Shown here piece by piece: positions 7,551 through 14,189 of a stretch of 17,139 bases of DNA. The translations under genes and the position numbers were made by a program. Location: NCBI GenBank assembly GCA_007134725.1, contig SLKF01000277.1:1-17139 (forward strand), read 5' to 3'. The notes under the pieces were generated by a model. That model did not search any database. It saw only the letters and a list, made by a program, of their open reading frames with translations, and was not told the origin of the DNA. Source of the stretch: Clostridiales bacterium (GTDB lineage Bacteria > Bacillota > Clostridia > Peptostreptococcales > T1SED10-28). Every line of letters starts with the position of its first letter. The first letter of the stretch is position 1.

Positions 7551-9695
7551 ATGAAAATTGCCATTGTATATAATCGTGAAAGCCAGGCGGTAATCAACCT
7601 TTTTGGAATTCCCAACAAAGAAAAATACGGACTCAACACCATCTCCATGGTGGAATCCGCATTGGTTGAACACGGACATCAGGTGGAAACCTTTGAAGGG
7701 GATAAAAATATCATTCGAAAACTGGAAGAATTTATGCCGCGGGTGGTTTCCGGCGAAAGACCGGGACTGGTATTTAATCTAAGCTATGGAATACAGGGGA
7801 AAGGACGCTATATGCATATCCCGGGGATTTTGGAGATGCTGGGCATTCCCTATGTGGGATCGAATCCCGAAACCCATGCCATCGCCTTGGATAAGGTGAT
7901 TACAAAAATGATTTTACTGCAGCGGGGAATACCCACACCGAAATTTGCGGTTTTGGAAACCCCCAAGGACGAGCTTAAAGAGCCACTCACCTATCCCTTA
8001 ATTGTAAAACCCAAAAGTGAAGCGGTATCCTTCGGCCTGAAAATTGTTCGAAATCCTGAAGAATTAAAAGCCGGGGTGGAGAATATCTATAACGAGTTTA
8101 AGGCCCCTACCCTGGTAGAGGAGTACATTGAAGGTCGGGAGGGAAATGTAGGCCTTCTGGGGAATGATGAAGTGGAAGCATTACCGGCGGTGGAACTAAT
8201 CTTCGGAGAAGGAGAGAAAATCTTTACCTTTGAAGACAAAACCCATAAAAGCGGACGAGATGTGGGACGGGAATGTCCTGCAAACTTAACTCCGGAACTG
8301 GAGGAAAAGGTAAAAACCTTAGCGATTCGAACCTTTAAAGCCTTGGACTGTTATGACAGCGCCCGGGTGGATTTTCGAATTGATGAAGAAGGGAATCCCT
8401 ATGTGTTGGAAGTAAACTCCATGGCCAGCCTGGCGCCCACGGCCTCCTATGTCTATGCGGCGGAAAAAATGGGACTTCCTTATAATAAATTGGTGCAACG
8501 TTTAATCGAAGTTGCTTCTCAGCGGTATTTTGGGTCGATTCTGGAAGGTCCGGGAGACGGAGTTCAGGATTATGAAAATTCTGCTTTTTCGTATATAACC
8601 CAAAACCGTGACAATATGGAAAATGAACTTCGTTCCTGGACCAATATGTATACCGCCACCGATGATCCCGTAAGCAAGCAGGCCTTTATACGAAAGCTGG
8701 ATTATCGACTAAGAAAACTGAAGTTAAAAAAGAACGCTCATTATACCGATGGAAAGTCCTCCTGGTTTTGGACGGGGAAAAAGGGATTCCAAAACGGCAC
8801 CGTATTTGTAATTCCCGCAGATATTCCCGGGAACCGGGGAGCCTATCCGATCCCCTTTAGGAAAGAACCGGAAAACCTTTATGGAGAGGGAATTGCCTCC
8901 AGTCGTGCAGGGCTTATCTCTGTGTTAAAAGCCTTGGATGCTTTAAAACACCTGGGTCGGATGGATGATGCCAATTTCGGAGTATTTGTCTATGGGGATG
9001 AAGGTCTTGGGATGCGCTACAGTTCCGAAATCCTCAAGAAAATTGGGAAAAGAGCGAAAAACATGGTGGTTATGCACCCGGGCTATAATGAAAATAAAGT
9101 GGTCAACCAACGACGGGGAGCCATTAAACTGAAAGTGGTCATCGAAGGCAGTTCCTTACGGATCGGTAGTCAGAGTACCACTTCCAATGCCTTGGACTTT
9201 TTGTTGGATAAATCGGTAGATATCAAAAAAATCGATAAGGAAAATAAATACTTGACCGTGGCAATCCAGGACATTCAGTCCAATCGATACAGTATGCTGA
9301 TCCCCCATCGGGTCAGTGCCAATATGTTTATTACCTATATCGACGAAGAGCAGGCGAAAAAAGTAGAAGCACGGGTACGAAAGTTGTTTCAAACAAAGAA
9401 AAAAGGCATCAAAACCTACATTGAAAAACTGGAAGAGCGTCCACCCATGGTAAAAAGCAAAGATAGTGAAAGTCTAATAGCAGAGTTACGGGAAATCAGT
9501 GAAAAGTGGAAAATTCCCTTTGATGTGGAGTCTACGTTACTACCTTCCGCAGCCGGGGTAATCAGCAAAGAATGTGCTGTGGTTTGTGGAATGGCCCCAA
9601 GTTCGAAAAATCTGTATACACCGGAAGAATCCATCAGTAGAACGGAACTTGTGCAAAAGACTTTGCTGATCAGTCAGTTTTTACTGAAAGAATAA
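7551..9695 (+). CDS. ATP-grasp ligase fused to degenerate M20 peptidase domain
   Basis: A 714-residue two-domain cytoplasmic protein with no signal peptide. Residues about 1-330 resemble D-alanine-D-alanine ligases: VGSNPETHAIALDK, YPLIVKPKSEAVSFG, LVEEYIEGREGNVG, then the Mg2+ ligands D274 (ARVDFR) and E287/N289 (LEVNSMASLAP). This half looks active and would join a carboxylate to an amine with ATP. Residues about 400-714 match the M20 (carboxypeptidase G2/ArgE-type) fold from strand order and the C-terminal TPEESISRTEL segment. Its metal site is broken by eye: HxD reads PAD, the bridging Asp is Ser450, Glu-Glu reads Glu-Gly (GDEGLG), and the late His is missing. That half is probably structural or substrate-binding. 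The ATG at 7551 is preferred to 7545 because AAAGGAAG ends six bases before it. The substrate is unknown; the GGT-like and amidohydrolase genes follow. Confidence 0.85.
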   Translation: MKIAIVYNRESQAVINLFGIPNKEKYGLNTISMVESALVEHGHQVETFEGDKNIIRKLEEFMPRVVSGERPGLVFNLSYGIQGKGRYMHIPGILEMLGIPYVGSNPETHAIALDKVITKMILLQRGIPTPKFAVLETPKDELKEPLTYPLIVKPKSEAVSFGLKIVRNPEELKAGVENIYNEFKAPTLVEEYIEGREGNVGLLGNDEVEALPAVELIFGEGEKIFTFEDKTHKSGRDVGRECPANLTPELEEKVKTLAIRTFKALDCYDSARVDFRIDEEGNPYVLEVNSMASLAPTASYVYAAEKMGLPYNKLVQRLIEVASQRYFGSILEGPGDGVQDYENSAFSYITQNRDNMENELRSWTNMYTATDDPVSKQAFIRKLDYRLRKLKLKKNAHYTDGKSSWFWTGKKGFQNGTVFVIPADIPGNRGAYPIPFRKEPENLYGEGIASSRAGLISVLKALDALKHLGRMDDANFGVFVYGDEGLGMRYSSEILKKIGKRAKNMVVMHPGYNENKVVNQRRGAIKLKVVIEGSSLRIGSQSTTSNALDFLLDKSVDIKKIDKENKYLTVAIQDIQSNRYSMLIPHRVSANMFITYIDEEQAKKVEARVRKLFQTKKKGIKTYIEKLEERPPMVKSKDSESLIAELREISEKWKIPFDVESTLLPSAAGVISKECAVVCGMAPSSKNLYTPEESISRTELVQKTLLISQFLLKE

Positions 9696-9821
9696 CCAAA
9701 AGGAAGAGAAGAAGTTTCTCATGACATTTATACACTCGGGGGAAGTCTTCTTAATCTACAATTATTGAAAAATAAGAGAAAGGCAAGAGATGAAATATGA
9801 AAAAAGAGAAGAGGGGAAAAG

Positions 9822-11429
9822 ATGAAGACGAAAACTGCACCGGTGCATCGTAGTAAAAATGGGATGGTCTCTTCGGCTTCAAGTCAAGCTACTGAAATAG
9901 GAGCAGATATCTTAGCAAGGGGAGGAAATGCTTTTGATGCCGCCACGGCGGTATCCTACTGCTTAGGAGTTACGGAGCCTCAAGCATCGGGAATCGGAGG
10001 GCAGTCCATGGGGGTAGTATATCTTGCAAAAGAGAAGCGATACTTTGCATTGGACGGCTCCTCGATTGCTCCGTATCACTTTCAACCGAATGAGATGCCT
10101 AAAACGCCTTTGAAACTGGGATTAAAAGCCACTACCCTTCCTTCGACACCGGCGTTTTACGGATATCTTTTGGATAATTATGGGACGCTGTCTTTTAAAG
10201 AGTTGGTAGAGCCTGCAATTAATGTGGCAACAAAGGGATTTCCCGTAACCCCTTTAATCCATGCCTTAATTGATCGTAGTAAAGAAGACTTGAAAAATGA
10301 TCCCCAGGCGAATAAGAACTTCCTCAAGGAAGGTAAACCCTTAAGTGTGGGAGATATTCTTACCCAGCCGGAGATGGCCCGGTTGATGAAAAGAATGGCA
10401 GAGAAAGGCTGGCAGGATTTTTACACGGGAGAAATCGGTAAAGAAATCGTTGCGGATATGAGGGCTCGAGACGGGCTGCTCACTACCGAGGATCTAAGTC
10501 AAATCCCCGTGCCGATTGAGCGACATGTATTGGAAGGAAAGTACCGGAAATACGGAATTGTTACCTTCCCACCTCCGGGAGCCGGACGGGTGTTAATGCA
10601 GATATTAAACATTCTCGAAAACTTTACGGAAGAGGACATTGATTTGGACAGCCCCTACGGCAATCTGATTTTGGCCCTGGCTTTTCAACTTACCCTTCGG
10701 GATCGGAAACGAATGCCTCAAAATCCGGATATTTACTTTCAACAAGCCACAAGAAAAATGACCGATAAAAAATACAGTCGGGAAGTCACTGAAAATATCC
10801 GTATAATTATTGAAAAATATTCCGAGACCATCACCCATCTTCCACCGGAAACTTCGGGAGAAACCACCCATTTTTCCGTTGCGGACAGGGAAGGAAATAT
10901 CGTAGCGGTAACCCAATCCATTGAATTGGTATTCGGTGCCAAACGAACCGCCCAGGGACTGGGATTTTTCTACAATAACTACATGAGTGCCTTTGAATAC
11001 AAGGATCGCACCCATCCCTATTATCTTTTGCCGGGGAATAAACCCTGGAGCAGTGTGGCACCAACCATTGTCACCTCCAGGAAAAAACCCCTGCTGGTGC
11101 TTGGAAGTCCCGGGAGTGAACGGATCTCCACGGCCCTCAGCCAAGTGATCCTTAGATATCTTGATGGAAAACAGGATTTATCAAAAGCCATAGAAGAACC
11201 AAGATTTCATACTTCCGATCTGAAGAAAATGCAGTTGGAGAAAAAGCGGTTCTCCAAGGAAATTGAAAAAACTTTTGAAGAAACCGGCTTTGATATCCGG
11301 CGTCGAGGATCCTACAGTTTTTATCTTGGCTGTGTCCAGGGAATTGAGATGCCCAATAAAAGAAACGGATACCAATTCTATGGGGTGGCGGACCCCAGAA
11401 GAGACGGATCAGCCAAAGGGCCGGAGTAG
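9822..11429 (+). CDS. gamma-glutamyltranspeptidase-family Ntn hydrolase, atypical pocket
   Basis: A 535-residue member of the GGT family. Hallmarks are GGNAFDAATAVSYCLGVTEPQASGIGG near the N-terminus and TTHFSVADREGN at 348-359. T348 is the expected self-cleavage and nucleophile threonine. NNYMSAF (385-391), PWSSVAPTIV and GSPGSERI follow. Aligned by eye with E. coli Ggt, the Ser-Ser pair is kept, but residues that hold the gamma-glutamyl group differ: R114 is S80, N411 is E368, Q430 is Y387, D433 is A390 and one of the Gly-Gly pair is Ser432. Substrate is therefore probably not an ordinary gamma-glutamyl compound. There is no signal peptide, unlike classical secreted GGT, so it likely acts in the cytoplasm. 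GAGGGG precedes the ATG. It lies 126 bp after the ATP-grasp gene; I see no convincing terminator between them. Confidence 0.85.
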   Translation: MKTKTAPVHRSKNGMVSSASSQATEIGADILARGGNAFDAATAVSYCLGVTEPQASGIGGQSMGVVYLAKEKRYFALDGSSIAPYHFQPNEMPKTPLKLGLKATTLPSTPAFYGYLLDNYGTLSFKELVEPAINVATKGFPVTPLIHALIDRSKEDLKNDPQANKNFLKEGKPLSVGDILTQPEMARLMKRMAEKGWQDFYTGEIGKEIVADMRARDGLLTTEDLSQIPVPIERHVLEGKYRKYGIVTFPPPGAGRVLMQILNILENFTEEDIDLDSPYGNLILALAFQLTLRDRKRMPQNPDIYFQQATRKMTDKKYSREVTENIRIIIEKYSETITHLPPETSGETTHFSVADREGNIVAVTQSIELVFGAKRTAQGLGFFYNNYMSAFEYKDRTHPYYLLPGNKPWSSVAPTIVTSRKKPLLVLGSPGSERISTALSQVILRYLDGKQDLSKAIEEPRFHTSDLKKMQLEKKRFSKEIEKTFEETGFDIRRRGSYSFYLGCVQGIEMPNKRNGYQFYGVADPRRDGSAKGPE

Positions 11430-11509
11430 GGAGCTGACCCGAAGCAGGGACTTGACCCGAAGCAGGGACTTGACCCGAAGCAGGGACTTGACCCGAAGCA
11501 GGGACTTGA
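11427..11509. repeat. 18-bp tandem repeat between two genes
   Basis: The unit CAGGGACTTGACCCGAAG occurs three times perfectly at 11445-11462, 11463-11480 and 11481-11498. It is flanked by a diverged copy at 11427-11444 that contains the stop codon of the GGT-like gene, and by an 11-base partial copy at 11499-11509. The unit is a multiple of three and leaves frames open on both strands, but it follows the stop codon and precedes the binding site of the next gene, so it is probably untranslated. Confidence 0.95.
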
Positions 11510-11524
11510 AAGGGAGGGAAAGTC

Positions 11525-12313
11525 ATGAAAGACCATAAATTGCCGGTACTGATATCCATTCCCCATGGGGGAACCTTAGTACCCAAGGAAATGAGAGGGT
11601 TCTTTCAATTGGGGGAGCAGGAAGTTTTACGGGACGGGGATACCTGGACCCGAGAAATTTTCGACTTTCGAGAAGAAGTATTGGAATTGGTGGAAACCCC
11701 GGTGCCGAGAGTGGTCATCGATTTAAATCGGGGTAAAGAAGACCTGCCTCCGGATAATTTTGACGGAGTGGTAAAGACCAAATCCGTATTTCTGAATCCT
11801 GTATGGCAAAACCCCGAAGGTTTAGAAGAAGCACAGCGAAAGCATTTAATCGAAAAATACTATAATCCCTATTATAACAAGATTTTAAAAGCCTTGGAAA
11901 ATCCGGCAGTAAAACTGGGACTCGACTGTCACAGCATGCTACCGGAAAATCCTTTTGATGAAACCGCAGAAAAAAGACCCTTGTTTTGTATCAGCAACCG
12001 AGGGGGAAAAGCAGGGGAATTGGTAAAAGAACCCCTCAGTGCACCGAGGGAGTTATTGCTTTCCTTTAAAGAATCCCTGGAAAAGGAATTTGGAAAAGGA
12101 AGCGTTCAGTTGAACGATCCCTTTTCCGGAGGCTACATTACCCGGTACTTCGGAATGAAAAAGAATGTCCCCTGGATCCAGTTGGAGGTAAACCGGTCCT
12201 TGTATCTTCCTTCAGAAGGGCCCATCACCGAAAGTCCCGGGGAAGAACACCGGGAAAAGGTGAAGGAACTGAATCGTAGAATTTTTAAAGCAATTACGGG
12301 CCTAAAACTGTAG
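11525..12313 (+). CDS. N-formylglutamate amidohydrolase-family protein
   Basis: A 262-residue member of the N-formylglutamate amidohydrolase (HutG/FGase) family, zinc-dependent amide hydrolases related to carboxypeptidases. Visible motifs are ISIPHGGTLVP (10-20), VIDLNRGKEDLPPDNFDG (64-81), LDCHSMLP (133-140) and QLEVNRSLY (219-227). His14, Glu/Asp near 66-72 and His136 are candidate metal or catalytic residues. No histidine-degradation genes are nearby, so a role in histidine breakdown is not supported. The context instead suggests cleavage of an amide connected with the ATP-grasp and GGT-like proteins. GGGAGGG precedes the ATG. Its stop codon lies inside the loop of the terminator at 12297-12331, which ends this gene group. 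Confidence 0.88.
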   Translation: MKDHKLPVLISIPHGGTLVPKEMRGFFQLGEQEVLRDGDTWTREIFDFREEVLELVETPVPRVVIDLNRGKEDLPPDNFDGVVKTKSVFLNPVWQNPEGLEEAQRKHLIEKYYNPYYNKILKALENPAVKLGLDCHSMLPENPFDETAEKRPLFCISNRGGKAGELVKEPLSAPRELLLSFKESLEKEFGKGSVQLNDPFSGGYITRYFGMKKNVPWIQLEVNRSLYLPSEGPITESPGEEHREKVKELNRRIFKAITGLKL

Positions 12314-12331
12314 TGTAGGCCCGGTTTTTTT
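12297..12331 (+). terminator. intrinsic terminator overlapping a stop codon
   Basis: CGGGCCT (12297-12303) pairs with AGGCCCG (12317-12323) around a 13-base loop that contains the TAG stop of the amidohydrolase gene. Seven T follow at 12325-12331. Confidence 0.88.
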
Positions 12332-12336
12332 CTTTA

Positions 12337-12379
12337 AGTGGACAGAGTGGACAGAGGGACGGAGTCATTGTCCTCTTTT
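12337..12379. repeat. REP-like hairpin element, possibly a remnant
   Basis: Two copies of AGTGGACAG (12337-12345, 12346-12354) run into a hairpin: GAGGGAC (12354-12360) pairs with GTCCTC (12370-12375) with one bulged G, followed by TTTT. The GGGACGG...TGTCC pattern resembles REP-like repeats often seen in Clostridia near IS200-like (RAYT) transposases. That assignment is from memory of the pattern; only one copy is seen here and no transposase is in the window. Confidence 0.45.
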
Positions 12380-12418
12380 GAAAAATTGTTTGGTGGGTTG
12401 ATTTTCTTTTTTTAAAAA

Positions 12419-12444
12419 TGAACTTTTTCTTAGTTAGTACGTTA
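12419..12444 (+). promoter_or_regulatory. ECF-type autoregulatory promoter of the sigma gene
   Basis: TGAAC at 12419-12423, exactly 16 bases, then CGTTA at 12440-12444, 19 bases before the ATG of the ECF sigma factor. A TGAAC-type -35 with a CGT-type -10 is the general form of ECF promoters such as sigma-W and sigma-Y of Bacillus. A matching site (TGAAC-N16-CGTTT) lies on the minus strand at 17111-17136. Confidence 0.72.
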
Positions 12445-12463
12445 TATTTAGGGAGAGGGTAAT

Positions 12464-13021
12464 ATGACGGAACGGGAATTAATCATAAAAGCACAAGGGG
12501 GCCATAACCCGTCGTTAAATCAGCTGCTGCTGGATAATTATTCGATCCTGAAGGGCTATTTAATCAAGCTTACTCTCCAAAAAGAACTGGCGGAGGATCT
12601 TACCCAGGAGACCTTATTTAAAGCGGTTAAAAAAATACAGGACTATGAACCCCAAGGGAAGTTTAGCACCTGGTTAATTGTGATTGGAAAGAATCTTTAC
12701 TTTGATTATTTGCGGAAAAACAAAAGAGAAGGAAGCTTTGAAGAATATGAGTCGGGTTCCAGTAGGATCCACGAAAAAAAAGGCCCAAGTCTGGAAGATG
12801 AAGTTATGAATACGTTCGCCTTTGATAAAATGAAAGAAAGTTTAGCAACACTCAGTCAGGAAAAGCGCAGTGTATTTGTCTTAAAACATTATTACGGATA
12901 CTCTTATAAAGAAATCGCAGAAATCGAAGGGTGTCCCATAGGCACCGTACGTTCAAGGTTACATAAGAGCATTGAGGAGATTCGAAAAGCCATGGAAAAG
13001 GAGGGGTTGGATGGATTCTAA
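12464..13021 (+). CDS. ECF sigma factor, sigma-Y-like
   Basis: A 185-residue RNA polymerase sigma factor of the extracytoplasmic-function group with only regions 2 and 4. Region 2 spans about residues 10-90 (ELAEDLTQETLFKAVKKI, then FSTWLIVIGKNLYFDYLRK). Region 4 is about 122-176, with the helix-turn-helix GYSYKEIAEIEGCPIGTVRSRL. The binding site is GGGAGAGGG. It overlaps the start of the anti-sigma gene by 11 bases, the usual coupling of such pairs. Gene order and the nearby ABC operon resemble Bacillus subtilis sigY-yxlCDEFG, so a sigma-Y type role is likely. An ECF promoter directly upstream suggests autoregulation. The inducing signal is unknown. Confidence 0.93.
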   Translation: MTERELIIKAQGGHNPSLNQLLLDNYSILKGYLIKLTLQKELAEDLTQETLFKAVKKIQDYEPQGKFSTWLIVIGKNLYFDYLRKNKREGSFEEYESGSSRIHEKKGPSLEDEVMNTFAFDKMKESLATLSQEKRSVFVLKHYYGYSYKEIAEIEGCPIGTVRSRLHKSIEEIRKAMEKEGLDGF

Positions 13022-13466
13022 ATGCAGAGAAACCCAATATCGAATGTTGGATTGGTTTTACCAAGAAGAGGAAGAAAAAAAATGGGATTTCGATCATGTT
13101 CAACAGTGCAAGGAATGCCAAGGATATCATCAAAACCTGCTAAAAACAGAAAAGAACCTACCGAGAGAACCCATGGAGTTTCAAGCTTCCGATACTTTCA
13201 TCCGGGCCTTGGAGGATCAAGTTCGAAAAGAACGGATACGGGTTGAGGAAAAGAAGGAAAGGACAAGATTTTTAAAAGAGTTGGGAGCTTTTCCGGCGGT
13301 AGCCTTTTTCCTACTGAGCCTCATGGGCAGCCTCTTCTATTATGATGTGGGACCCTCCTTTATTCAGGTGCAGTTGGCGGGATTATTGGTGTTTCCCTTG
13401 ATCATTCCAATCCTGGGAGCCGTTGAAAAAAAACGACAGCAGGGACGTGATTATTATGGTTCGTGA
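13011..13466 (+). CDS. zinc-finger membrane anti-sigma factor
   Basis: A 151-residue protein with a cytoplasmic N-terminus and two membrane segments. H29-x3-C33-x2-C36 (HVQQCKEC) is the zf-HC2/ZAS motif typical of anti-sigma factors that bind ECF sigma factors. A charged coiled-coil-like stretch (about 62-90) links it to hydrophobic segments at about 92-111 and 117-138. The ATG at 13011 is chosen over the upstream ATG at 12972 because AAAGGAGGGG lies just before it and the zinc motif then starts near the N-terminus. It overlaps the sigma gene by 11 bp and the next gene by 11 bp. By position it corresponds to YxlC, the sigma-Y antagonist. Sequestration of the sigma factor is inferred from the family. 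Confidence 0.82.
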   Translation: MDSKCRETQYRMLDWFYQEEEEKKWDFDHVQQCKECQGYHQNLLKTEKNLPREPMEFQASDTFIRALEDQVRKERIRVEEKKERTRFLKELGAFPAVAFFLLSLMGSLFYYDVGPSFIQVQLAGLLVFPLIIPILGAVEKKRQQGRDYYGS

Positions 13467-13758
13467 TTTGACGGAAGTCCCCCTAATCCTTTGGGTATTA
13501 CTGGGAGCCGTGTTGCTTGTTCAAGGTTCCTGGATGTTCTATGACGCAAAGAAAAGAAAGGAATATCCCTGGATTTGGGGACTTTTCGGACTACTGAATA
13601 CCCCCACAAACTTACTGATTTATCTGGTGGTAACCCGAATTATCAAGAAGAAAAAAAGGTGTCCCCACTGTGGAGAAATGGTGGAAGAAAAAGTGACGTA
13701 CTGCAGTCATTGCGGCAGGGAAATGGATGAGATACTACAGGCAGAAAAAGAAAAATAA
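13456..13758 (+). CDS. small membrane protein with C-terminal zinc ribbon
   Basis: A 100-residue protein with two membrane segments (about 8-24 and 39-60) followed by a basic stretch and a zinc ribbon with C69-x2-C72 and C83-x2-C86 (CPHCGEMVEEKVTYCSHCG). The membrane part resembles the small PLDc_N-type helical hairpins. In the Bacillus sigY operon the third gene, yxlD, encodes a small membrane protein that helps hold the sigma factor inactive; this gene has the same position, though the zinc ribbon would be an addition. The ATG at 13456 (AGGGA ten bases upstream) is favoured over 13423. It overlaps the anti-sigma gene by 11 bases. Function is inferred from context only. Confidence 0.78.
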   Translation: MVRDLTEVPLILWVLLGAVLLVQGSWMFYDAKKRKEYPWIWGLFGLLNTPTNLLIYLVVTRIIKKKKRCPHCGEMVEEKVTYCSHCGREMDEILQAEKEK

Positions 13759-13764
13759 AAAAAT

Positions 13765-13802
13765 ATACCCATTTAATCAATGGCAATCGATTAAATGGGT
13801 AT
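13765..13802 (-). terminator. hairpin terminator, stronger on the minus strand
   Basis: A perfect 14-bp stem (ATACCCATTTAATC with its complement) with a 10-base loop. On the minus strand it is followed by a long T-rich run (from 13764 down to about 13752). On the plus strand the following bases are poor in T. It is the first convincing terminator for the minus-strand operon, which would give that mRNA a tail of about 360 nt running antisense to the selenoprotein gene. It may also stop the sigma operon. Confidence 0.7.
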
Positions 13803-13898
13803 TAATGTTTGTATAGAGGGATTTAAGACTTTTTAGACTATTCTTTTAGAAGGTATGTAAAAGATCCCCCCAAAGCACTTAAGAAGAAGGTGAGCCCG

Positions 13899-14189
13899 AT
13901 GAAAATTGAAATGACTGATAAAGCCAAGGAATACGCCTTAAAAATCCATAAACCCGTCATCATTCGATACGAAAAAAAAGGATGATGTCACAGTGGCTTT
14001 CGCTATGTCCCGGTTATTGGTTTTAGCGACGGCAAAGATAGTCTGGAAGACTATCAAAAGTATGACATTCAGGGAATTCCTCTCTATATCAGCAAGAAAG
14101 CGGAAGCGGAGGATGAAATAATCACTATTGATCTTGCTCAGTTATTTAAATGGAAACAGCTTACCGTGGAAGGGTTGAAGGTGGTATAA
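13899..14189 (+). CDS. HesB-like / CC/Se-motif selenoprotein (in-frame TGA = Sec29)
   Basis: A 96-residue protein if TGA at 13983-13985 is read as selenocysteine. The frame starts at ATG 13899 with AGGTGA five bases upstream, reads MKIEMTDKAKEYALKIHKPV to the GGA-TGA-TGT triplets (G28-Sec29-Cys30), and stays open for 67 more codons (HSGFRYVPVIGFSDGK..., ending KQLTVEGLKVV) to TAA at 14187. The TDKAKEY opening, the redox Sec-Cys pair in mid-protein and the GIPLYISKKAE...ITIDL ending match my recollection of the small HesB/IscA-like selenoproteins of Clostridia, annotated as CC/Se-motif (seleno)proteins. A hairpin starts five bases after the TGA. Molecular function is unknown; an iron-sulfur or thiol-redox role is inference. 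The alternative is a pseudogene with a point stop. The gene overlaps the desulfhydrase gene tail to tail by 29 bp. Confidence 0.82.
13983..14011 (+). promoter_or_regulatory. Sec codon and candidate bacterial SECIS hairpin
   Basis: UGA 13983-13985, a four-base gap, then ACA-G-UGGC (13990-13997) pairing with GCUA-UGU (14002-14008). One G is bulged, one pair is G-U, and the apical loop is UUUC (13998-14001). Bacterial SECIS elements are short hairpins placed immediately 3' of the UGA within the coding region, and this fits in position and size. The primary sequence is not diagnostic. Confidence 0.55.

Noticed and set aside
9696..9821. A terminator or promoter between the ATP-grasp and GGT-like genes
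   Set aside because: AGAAG and CTTCT segments can pair only across a loop of about 30 bases without a T run, and TACAAT at 9757 has no matching -35, so I call neither.
10605..11144. Minus-strand ORF of 179 codons inside the GGT-like gene
   Set aside because: It is a shadow of a highly conserved coding region on the plus strand, with no domain and no credible ribosome binding site.
11427..11509. CRISPR array
   Set aside because: The 18-bp units are directly adjacent, with no spacers and no cas genes.
11263..11538. A small protein with repeated Arg-Ser-Arg-Asp-Leu-Thr units in an alternative frame
   Set aside because: It lies mostly inside the GGT-like gene in another frame and stays open only because the 18-bp repeat is a multiple of three; no ribosome binding site is seen.
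13801..13898. A sigma-A promoter for the selenoprotein gene
   Set aside because: TATTCT at 13839 lacks any acceptable -35 at 16-18 bases, so the promoter is left unassigned.
13899..14189. Reading this region as a pseudogene or as a non-coding gap
   Set aside because: A single stop in an otherwise intact frame, TGA rather than TAA or TAG, followed by Cys, with a good ribosome binding site, a hairpin in place and a family known to use Sec, fits a selenoprotein better. The pseudogene option remains the main alternative.
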